This document shows positions 48,903-60,800 of a DNA stretch of 64,000 nucleotides, in pieces. How positions within the stretch are numbered: the first letter of the stretch is position 1; every line of letters starts with the position of its first letter. A program made the position numbers and the translations under genes. The DNA lies in the NCBI GenBank assembly GCA_029931535.1, contig JAQPZY010001675.1, positions 3,500,001 through 3,564,000 on the forward strand, in the 5' to 3' direction. This DNA is from Margaritifera margaritifera. Lineage: Eukaryota > Mollusca > Bivalvia > Unionida > Margaritiferidae. A model generated the notes under the pieces. It was not told where the DNA came from. It was given only the letters and a program-made list of their open reading frames with translations, and ran no database searches.

Positions 48903-51900
48903 TAACATTGCCATTTTATGCTAAACAACATTTTGCCCAAATATCAGAGTACTACATAGACCATGTATTGGATGTCAGATTGGCACAATTTTCATGTCAA
49001 CTATTGCTTATGTACTTGATAATATTATTATCACTGAATTATCATTGAATCATATTATTATCAATATTATTACAATTATTATATAACTGATAAAACAGCA
49101 CGTACATACATAATAACTATAAAGTATACACATGACCATTGTCACGTATATATGTGATATTAACATATATGTACATGATAGTAATACATACATATGTGAC
49201 AATTGTCGATGTTATTATATTTTCTCTCAGGGCAGGAATATGTTTCCATATTATTGAGATATAAATATGACAAAGTAGCAAAATATGGGCTGGGCAGCTT
49301 CTGGGAGATATGGTCCTACACTACAATATTCTATACACGTCAGAATGTATTAATGTACATGTACTACCTTTCATCACAATTCTTTTTTACATGACAACTG
49401 GTTGATGAATTTTATGAATCTTTTTTTCCTAGAGCAGAATTTCCTCGGGGGAGAAATTCTCAAGCAGAAATAATAATCCTAGCAACTTTCCACCTGGGGG
49501 ACTCCAGAGTAGTTATTTTTTCCCCTGTGGAAAATGACTCTAGAGTAAAATTTCCAGTAGGAAAGTCTTCTCGATGGCCATTTTTCCAGAGGGGAAAATC
49601 AGTTTGTGGTAAAAACTACTCTGCAAGATTGGAAGAGTGATAACTATGAGTATGAATTAGCTTAGTTCATTATAAAAAATCAAGGAATTTTATTTTTAAA
49701 ATTAACCTAATATGAATAAGTAGAAACTGTAAGTAAAGTACAGCTCATGTGATTTTTCATTTCTCCACCAGGGCTGAGCAAATCCCATAGCCCGACGTCC
49801 CGGACTATTCATTTTTGAAGTCAGGCAAGTAAAACTTTCCAAGTCGCTAGTCGGGGACAAGTGCTTTTTAAAAAAGTCAGGCAAGTACTTAATTTCATGC
49901 TTTAATCACTATATCTACCTTTATTTGGCCAATCATGCCCTCCAGGCATACTGAATACTTGATTCTACCCCTCTTCATGTATACATTTATATTCTGTATA
50001 ACACATAAATGTGGTCAGTGATAATTTTTGCATATGCGCACGTTCTGTTACCGCTTGACTGCATATTGAGCTAAGCGACCAAATTATCGGCAAATCAAAA
50101 CACGTCAAACAAAAGAAAGCAATTATGATCAATAAGCAGTGTTTTAAGCGACTTTGTTGCATTGTGTTTACTCAAGCCAGATCCTCATGAGCGGCTCACT
50201 GTGATTTTAATCCTGGGAGTCAGTGTAATTAAATTAATGAAAGGTACTTTACCGACATCAGTGTTGGTTTCCTTTATGAACTGATTAAATGACAGTAATG
50301 ATTCTTTAATTTTTAATTGATTATACAGATGATTAACTCCACATGCGATATTGCATTTGAAGCGAAAAAATAATGCTAATTAATGAGCTGTCTCTGTTCG
50401 TATTTAAAAGAGAAAATGTATGTTATGATCACTTTAGAAGTAGTTGTCAAGCAAGCTGATAGTTACTCTGTGGATAAAATGAGTTTGCTCAATTATTTTC
50501 GCAAGGAAAGTAATAAGGGCGATTCGGAGAAGGAACATTTTTATGAAAGTGGAGGGATAAAATGTAAGACTGCTACTGAATGTGCAGTAGCTATTTCTCC
50601 AAAGAGACACAAGCAGAACCTTTGAGATGCTTTTGAGCATTTGACTACAAGCACTTTCCTCATGAGAGGGCAGCTCTGTTGAAATATGGGAGGGAAGATT
50701 TGCAGGTTCTTCTTAATCATCTTCAGGGCTGAGCAAATCCCATAGCCCAACGTCCCGGACTATTCATTTTTGAAGTCGGGCAAGTAAAATTTTCCAAGTC
50801 GCTAGTCCAGGACTAGTGGATGAAAAATAAATGTGCTCAGCCCTGTCCATCCATCACGGTGGGGCACTTAATCCCCTCCATGCTTACTCTGCAATGAAGC
50901 TCTGTGGTGGAGAGGTAAGTATCTGGCAAATCACCACTGTGACTTGGCAGGCATGTGTTGTACACCTCACACTGTAGAGAGGGCTGGTTGACATTACTGA
51001 TCGACACTTGAACAGCCAATACAAGAAGACCACCAATAGAAAGACTGAGACATCAGAGTGATTTACAATTGGATACCAAATGAAGAATCAATCATCTTTA
51101 TGCTGATTATATATTTGGACAATACAAAAAATAATTACAAAAGAGTCTTGTATATTTAATATGTGTGTGTTTAGAAAAGGTTGGTCTGTTTCTATGTATA
51201 ACTTCTATTTGCAGTTATTGCCAATGTCAAAAATGCATGTGCATTCCAAATTCAGTTTAAACAATGTAGCCTAACAATTTTACATTGTAATATGTGACAA
51301 GTATATATCACTGAAACTTCTAGGCATTTTACATTTTTACTTCATTGAAAGAAATCTGAATCAACTTACGCACTAACTTGATGCGAGGTATATCTTTTGG
51401 CTTCTCTTCAAAGGCATAAATTTATACTATTGTTATGAAGGAATAATAATCTGATGAGATATGGGCAATTCAATTCTAAATGATGACCACTGCTATTTAA
51501 AATAAAGAAAATAACAGAAAACACAGAATTTACACTGAAATACAAACCACATACTTAGTCCTTGAGCAGTAATGGCGGTATGACAGCACATATTTACAAG
51601 GTTGTGTAATACACAAATTTAAGCCAGCAAAATTGTGATACAATTGGGCCTATTGCATGTGCACTGTAACAGGGACCTGACTTAAGTGGATTTTCTACAG
51701 AACTCAAGGCATGGGAAAGGTGTCACTTATATTGCACAAAGCCATTTATTTTAGAGTGTTGTATTTAAGAACCCTTATTATAGCCCAGCAATTAACAGTG
51801 CAAGTGTGTTAATTGCCCACAAATAAAATGAATTGAATTTACTGCTGAAGTGAATGTGGAATAATTGTCATGATTCCAAGACTAATCTCTCTCTGTGATA

Positions 51901-54900
51901 ATTACGTTGCAATCTCTGAAATTCAGAGATTTTATTTTTCAACAAAAAAAGGAGAAACACGTCCCACCATCATAGTTTGCTCACTTGCATTTTCTTATTT
52001 AGGTCTATTATACAATGTTCAAGACTACCAGATAGACCCCAGTATCCTGAATCAAAATCTCTCTCTCTTTAGTTTTAAGTCAATATCTGTTTTTTTTTAG
52101 TTTTCTTATTTATAAGAACGATGCACAGTTATCGATGCTACTGGACTGTGGGTCATTGTCATCATTAAAATTTTAATTTGTTAATGTTTCAAAAAAACAT
52201 ATAAGGTGCCTTGCACAAGACACACAATGGTAACAGACGCTGCCAACCATCTCTAATTGCCTCTGCACCTGAAATTGTCAGAGATTTCAGAGTGGGGGGT
52301 GGGGGGGCGCTAGATCAACAGTCTGATCCTGCCTTGAATTTATGTGTTGCTGTGTCATAAAACCCCAAACCAAACCAAACATACATCAAATAATGTGTAC
52401 TTTCTGAACTGGCAAATGGAGAAAAAAATTCCAGTCTGATATCTCTGATTGTTTTATGAACCTTTTATCCAAAGTTTTAGTGAAAAATTAGCACAGTCAT
52501 GTAGTTGTCTGTCTTTTGCAATTTGCATACAGAAAATGGTATTTTCAGTTGACTTTTAGCTATAATGAAATAGACAGTGTTTGATATACTATGGTGTTAA
52601 GACTGTGCACACCCTTTCTTTCCCTATTTGTTCCCACCTCTGTTATTCTCATGGTTTAATTTCACATCTTTTCCTAATCATGATTAATTTCAAATAATGA
52701 AATTCACTTTTAGAAACAACCTGGTATATTGCAGTGAAATCTTCAGCGACAACTCATAACCTACTCCCTCTTTTTCTTTTGATGTTGTAAATTGTGTCTA
52801 TGGTTTATTTTTAAAAAAAGATATGTGTAAATATGTTACTATATATGTAGCTAAGAACATCTTCACCATCAATGGGACTTTAATGTCAGACAGAGATGCT
52901 TGTGAAGAGAACCCTGTTTACCAATTTGATCATGCAATTAAAAAAAATGGTGGCTGCATATGAAAGTTCCTCATCCAATGTACAATATTGTTTATATAGA
53001 TTTTTTGAGGGAAAAAATGCATGTATTGTGAAAATATGTGTATGGATTTACCTGTCTTCAACAGTCATGAGCACAGTCTGTCTGTCTGTCTGTCTGTCTC
53101 ATACATTTATTACCAATATACTTATTATACAGTTAAATAGTTAAATATGCTTTTATTGGGCTTCTGTCATTCTGCATTTAAGTTTTTCTGATGACTAACA
53201 AGCGTGGGTTTCGCCAGTTTTTGTATGTAAAGATTTCAGTGACTTTTATTTTAAATATATCCCATTTAACAATCAAAGAATTGCACATATTATCATTAAT
53301 AATTTGATGATAAAGAAATTGCCTGTGGTTCTGATAATGTAGGATTTTAAGAAGCAAAAAACCCCTGAAATTTAGATACTTAATGTCTATTAATTTAAAA
53401 TGGCAATGACGCAGATAACTCAGTGGTCTACCAGGATCGATCTCTCTCAATGAAGCTCTTTAGTGCACAATTAACCACACACATTTTATCGACACCACCT
53501 CAACTCTGGTGATCAGCGGATGTGACTGCAAGAAAGCGGATGTGCAGAGCTACCTACTCTCTATGAGAAGCAGTGGCAATGCCATCATAACATGTGAGGT
53601 AGATGGTGGAGGGACTTTTCTGAATCCTATCCATGCTCTCTCCACCCCCACCACAATGCATGGAGTAATAAAAAAAAAAACGTGAGCTGTACTGTGGTCA
53701 CTGAAACATTCTTGAGAGTGATTTGAAAGTGTTGAAATTATGATCATCTGAATTTGTATATAATATACAGTGACACATTACCAAGACAAAGATCAAAATT
53801 GTCTTTGAAATGTGTAAACGTCATAGCCCTAAAATGATATTGCTGTTGATGCACATATTGCTGAGGCCAACAGTAAAATTGGCCCATTAGTGAGACAAAA
53901 ATGGGAGTAATTTTCTCATCATCTAAACCAGAAATTTACAACAGAAAAACATCAGTTAATAGACCCAATACTGAATCATGAATATAGTGCATTTTCTTCA
54001 GAATTAATTAAGCAAAAAAAAACATCCAAATTCAGAATTATCTGAGATTGAATTTAATTTTTGTATTTGTTTGGTCAAGTACAGTCTTCAAAACTGTAAT
54101 TACAACCACATGAAAACGCAGTACTATATCATTGGTTCCTTCAAGCCAACATGAAGATGACAGGTATGATTCTCAGCTTTCATGTTTTAGTATAGTAGTC
54201 TTTGATTGGCTGAAACACAAAAACCAACCAATAAAAACTGCAAATATCCATAAATTACCAACAATCCATGCATGTGACCAGGTCTTAGACTTGCTGCAAT
54301 TTTCATAAATAGCCAAACCTGTCATAATGGTCACCTGTACATAGCGGTCACCTGATCACAACAGACATTCTAATCCCCACCCCAAAAAAATTTCTTACAT
54401 AGATGTCATGTGTGTAATGGTCACCTGCCTTCTGCCGTCAGTGACCAGGTGTTTCTTAACCAAAAGTGGTTCCTCCCTGACTTAAGCGGTCACTGGAGCG
54501 TATCAACAGTGAACACTCTAAGTATGCCAATTAAACTTTTGTTTGATGAGCAAGGCATTGTTTAGATAAAAGCATATCATGTGAATTGATGTGTAAATAT
54601 TTCATATTTCACTTGTCTTCACCATACTCCAGCCACTTTGTCAGTCTAACTCAATGGTGTCAACGTGTCGGTTTCAAAAGTGAGACAGTTTTTATCCATA
54701 CAGGAGAGGGTTGAAGCATTTAATTTGTTGAATAGCGGAAAAAGTAGTTGTGTAGTCACAGCAGAAATGGACTTAAGCAGAAGTGAGATATATTGGCTGA
54801 TTTCAGACCAAATATCAACTTTGAGAAGAGATACAAGTTACATCCCTTTTCATAAGGGTCAGGGGTCATTGAATATTTAAAACTTCTCTGTAAAAACAGG

Positions 54901-55321
54901 CAAAGTTTCAGTTCATGGGTCACAAAGAATAGCCATATATGGCTTCTTTTGATTTCCTATACATCACAGGCTTCGCACATAAGCTGACAGTCTTTTGATC
55001 TTGGCGATTTGAGCAAATGGCTAATCCAGATAGCTTTTGAAGTGAACAGGTGTTTCCAAGCCTAATTTATACAAGCTGGCAGACCAAAGACTTACAATCA
55101 TATGTAAGCTGTTAATCAGTAGTGAAATTAGTGTTTTGTCATGGTGCAAAAAAAACGAACTAGGATCAGTGATTATTTCATGTCAGTTGTGATTTAATTT
55201 ATAGGATGGATAAAAGTAAGCAGGATACAGTAATCTTGTGTGGAATACAAATTTGGGAGAGAACATATACGCATTTTTTATGATTTTGTTGAATAGTGTG
55301 CATAAAATGATCTTGATAATG

Positions 55322-55353
<32 letters not shown>

Positions 55354-57767
55354 TTCGGTGCATGGTATTTTTTTGCCTTTTCCCAAAGGCTGCTGCTCTT
55401 AACAGGCTTGACTGTAATTTGCATTATATGTAGTCTGCATACTGCATTTAGCTATATCACAATATTACTCCCTGAATTTTCCGAGATGCATTATGCAAAT
55501 GTGTGAAGAGAAATATCAGAGAATGAGCCAATCTGGACTGGAACTAGATTTTTTTTCATCTGCAACCGACTTATAAACTGGGGAAATTCTAACAATCTCA
55601 GCTGCAACTTTAAGAAATTGCAGTGAGTAAAAAAATGATTCTAAAATTTATGTATATTTTACTATGCATCATAATGACCCATTTAGGTGAAAGAAACTAT
55701 GCAGTCTCCCATAAAACAGTATGGTGGGGCCAAGGTTGCAGACAAGCCTGAACAAAGAGCACAGGACCACTTACGTAATATAATCCAGGAAAGTAGCCAA
55801 TGGCTCTAGACAATGATTCCTGAGGTGGTTGAACTCAATAACCAGTTTCTCCTTTAGCTTGTCATCAATGGTGGAGACCGCAAGTGGGCTGGGCTCATTT
55901 GCCAGGAAATTGCCATAGTCTGTACTCTGTAAGTGAAGCTTCAGATCTGTGAAAAAAAATAAAAGAATTATGGCTACATAGTGCCAAGACTGCAATGTAG
56001 AAAATCCACCTAACTACAAACCTAAAGCAAATAAAAATGACAGCCTGTACATCCAAACTTCATAACCCACCTCTTTTAGGGGGATTGTAATTCCAACCCA
56101 CTGTGCACATCCAGAAACCTCCTTAAATCATATCCCCAGGTTGATGGGTATAAGAAAAGAAGAGTATAGACCATGCTGTTGTCCAAATTTAGGATGGAAT
56201 AGACTTACAGTGTATGGAAATACTGAGATGCAAAACATAAAGGATCTAAAAATTCTAAAGAAACTGCACCAGTTGTCACTTGGAAATGTTTGCCACAGGA
56301 ATTTTACTTTTTTTTCTTTATTTTTTGGGCAGTAATGTCACTAGTAAAAGGTTTGGTTTTGTTTAATGACATTTTCAAGCACATGATAGGCTATACATGG
56401 CAGAATAAGAACCAGAAAGAACTACCGACTGACAGGAAGATGCTGGCAAGCTTTCTAATACACCCATGTTGGTTGAGCTGAGACTCAAACTCATGTGGAC
56501 TGAGAGGAGATGTGAGATATCTGTAAAGGTGAGTGCTTTAGACCACTCAACCACCCAGGGACCCCACTAGTAACAGAATTGAATTCTGTGCCTGTAAAAC
56601 ATTTATCCCACACTTCCCCCATTTTGACCTAAAATCCAAAGTTTGAGCCTCTTGGTTAGGGGTAAAGACTGACCCAGGAGCAAATGTCAGTTAGGTGTGT
56701 GCACTTGTCTTTTGATACCCAGCAAATGTGTACATGGTTACAGGACAGGGATCTTGATAGTTTCCAAGTTCTGACCCAAAGGCATTGGAGTAAAAATGGA
56801 TCCCCAGGACCAATTTCAGTTGCATGTATTTCTCTTTTGACGCCTAACAAGTGTATATATCTTTATAGGGTGGGAATCTCAATAGTTTCCAAGTTATGAC
56901 CCACAAGTTAAATCCCGGGGGGGATGGGGGGGGAGGGGGGGATAGACCCATGAGTCAAAGTCAGTTGCTTATAGAAATTTTGTCTTTTTATGCCCAGTAA
57001 GTATATATGGTGGGGATCTCAATAGTTTTCTAGTTATAACCCATGGGTAACTGCTAATAGGTAAATATATTTAATAAATTACCACTAAAACAAATATATT
57101 ATTGTCGGTTTCTAAAACTTGACCAAAACTTCACCAAGTCCAAAACATTCATACACACATTTGAACTGGCCCCTTAAAAATGTAGTTGTACAATTACGGT
57201 TACTCACCCAAAACATCAGTGACCACTATAGTCCGAATACATGACCACTATAGTGTGAAGCCATTTGTGTATGTGCACTCCTGTATATTTAGGGATTATT
57301 TCAAAATAGCTTTGAAACATTTTTAACTTTGTAAATACCATTATTTGGAAAAGTTTCAGCAACTAAGAAAAATTCAATTTTTTTCTTCAAGATCATTAAA
57401 TATTTTTATCTATTAGCAATTATGTAATGTAATCTAGGTCCCACTAGCAGTCAGAATTCATTACAACGTATACTGTACATACTCGCTTAGAAGTTGAGTC
57501 CAACTGCAAACTGCACAGACCCAGATCTGCCATTGCATAATGTGTCGGCAGATCTGGTTCTATGCAGTTTATTAGGAGTAATCAGTAGAACAAACAACAT
57601 AGACCCTGATCTGCTGGCACATTATGCTATGGTAGATCAAGGTCTATGCTGTCTGCAGTTGAACTTAACTTATAAGAAAGTATATAAAGTAGTTTCTGTT
57701 GTAATCCTTTGAAGTCATATGGACAAAACGAACCTGAACTTACCACTTACCACATATGAAGCTGAAC

Positions 57768-57836
<69 letters not shown>

Positions 57837-60800
57837 AAAAGAGTGTGCAGGTTCAAGCTTTATTTTTCAAGATTTAAGTAATTCAGTTTTAGTCAATAAG
57901 TATCATTATACAAAAATTGTTATACAATCCTGTTGCAAGATGTCTGGGTTTAAAGTGTTGTCAATATGGTCATATAGATGCATTTACGGATCTTAAATAA
58001 AATATTGTTATTCTTAAATTTAATACTAATATAGTTTAACTAAAGTCTATTCATTCCCGATTGTCAAATGCTCTGCACCATCATAGAAGTTCCAGACAAA
58101 TATGATTGATTGCTATGGACTTTTACAATGGCAGCCATGTACTTAACTGGGTCAAGACAAGAGGACATCAGGTCTAAACATCACAAATGCTGGGTATTAC
58201 GAATGTTTTCCAATATGCAGCGATTTCATTGTGAGATCACAGCACAACATTCAATCTGGTTTATACTGGAACATACCTCTTGCCTGAGCCTGTCCAAAAG
58301 TGTCCACTGATTTTGCCATATGCATTTCTCTGCTCGTTTATATTATGATCTTCCAAGTAATATTGATCAACGAGGAATTAAATAAACAGAATAATCGTCA
58401 TTTAAAGGTATGTGTAATCAAATTCTCAAAAATGACACCCATTGCTGAAATAATTAGTACTGAATGCCTACATGACCTGTATGATTTGTATTATCGTTTT
58501 TTTTACTTCAGTTTGGAGTAATACTGTCATCTAGCTTAATATTGTCTCCATGAATCATAGACACAAATCTGGTCTCAGAATCAAATAGCTGAAACAAAAT
58601 ACTACAATTTTTACAGTTTTTCGAATCTTTTTATTAATCTAATTGGCACTCAGAGATTTCCTCAAGGATGAGAAGATGTTTCACTATTACTTGCAATGAT
58701 AACATGGCATCAATATTTTACTAATAGAACAATTATTAAAAAAATTGAGTTTTGACACTGACAGTTGTTTCATTAAATAAATGTCCCTAGTTTTTCAAAA
58801 AAAGGAATCTTGTTTTGTTGTGAATCAACAACAATAAAAAGCAGTGATGTAATACACAATGTTTTCGCGTACATGTGATGGTTGTTAAAACCTCTTGGAT
58901 TAATATTGTCAACGATCTTTCAGAGGTTGGTTATCTTAAAAATAACGGTAATTTATACCAAAAATGAACAACTTCATTAGAAAAAGTTCTTTATTGACAA
59001 TTATTCCCAACACAATTATAAAACGAATATTCAGCCATTAAACAGCCCCATTACAAACACACACACATGGGTTTTTGTCAATATCCAGTGGTGATGGCAT
59101 CCCCTTCTTAATGTTTTTTGAGGTCCCTCAGTAACTCACGCCCTCACTTATAGTGCTGTCTATGTTTTTGGACCCTGCTATGCGCGAGTTATCGAGATGT
59201 GTACAAAGGCTTGCACTTATTCAGTTGGATACGAAAATTTACATTGAACATGGATCTTTTTATTAAGTCACCATGATCATTGGTGGAGATAGGAATTTAA
59301 TTAGAGCTAGAATATTTTCTCTGTTCCCTAATAAGTGTTATTATTACTTTATAAATAGGGAGCCACAGTAGCTCAGTTGGTAGAGCATTGGATTCATAAT
59401 TCAAGGGCTGAAGGTTAGATACCAGCCCAGGTTGGCTGCCTCAGTGTATCCTTGAGAAAGGCACTTAGCTCCCATTTCCTCAGCATGATACAGCCAATAA
59501 CGTGTTAAAAGTGCTGTTCAAACCAACAGCAACAACATAAAACTTTATATTTATTATTGTTTACATGCATATTGCTGATATGTTATCATTTAACGATAAT
59601 GTGGATAAAGTAATGTCGACAATAAAAGATGTAAGTTGTCAACAATAAAACAAACATGTCTGTCCACATTGTTACCTTTTCTTAAATTTATTTTCCTTAT
59701 AAATTCAATTTTTTTAATTACAATTTGAGAAGAAAATATCAATGTAAATTTTCACTGTGAAATTACAAATATCATTATGACATTGCTAATCTCAACAAAG
59801 ACCACTTCTCACAAAAAAGTGCCCTTACCCCCCTCTCCAAAGGAGTTCTCCATTAAACATGGTTCCTTTTATAAGGTGGGTATGGTCATGGATCTCATTT
59901 TATTATGTAGCAGTAAAATTGTACACATAATGTACTTCATTAAAAAGTGGTATCAGTAAAATGCAGTATACTCCATAGCTCCCATGGATAATGTTATAAT
60001 GAGAGAGAGTGCTGTAGAATCAAAATGAAAGGCAACAAAAGGAAATAACAGAATTTAAGTGTATGCAATCAGCATACATGTTAATACAAGACAAAACCAA
60101 TTAGGTTATTTAGTATCCAGGCAATTGGAGTAAAGTACCTTGCCCATGAACACGCCACGGACCAAGCATGAGTACAGAATTTTCTAATTTTAATGTGCAT
60201 AATAATTTATATGACTTACCTATGATAAATAAAGCGGATTGTGAGGGACAATAAATCAGAAGTTTATAGTCAGCATCAATTCACTGAAAATGCACCCAAT
60301 GAAAAACACAGCATTAAAAAAAAATTAGCGAAGCCTATATCACCAGGAACTGACTAATGCATGGGACAGTTTTGATGCATTACTCTTGCCTTAGGGTGAT
60401 GCTGCTTTCCATGCATGCTTCAGTAATTCAAATCCTAGGTTAACAGTCCCCTGAATACACAGGTGTTCTGTTCTGACAGGGGTTAATACTAAAAAGTGAG
60501 TGTTCTAAAGGATTTAATGCCATGGATCACTAGAAGAGGGATTATACTTACTTATGTGGATACAAAGGTCAGTCAAAATAAATGTATTAATTAAAGTGTA
60601 TGTCAATGTGTTCATGCAGGCGCATTTACTCGTGTTAAATTAAATATTAATTGTTGTTCTAAAATTGAATACTAGTATTGTTTCACCAAAGTCTATTCAA
60701 TCCTGATTATTGAATACTCTGCACCTTAACTGTCATCAAGAAACTGCCAGACGAAAATTATTTATTGCTATGGACTTTTACAATGGTGGCCAGGTACTAA

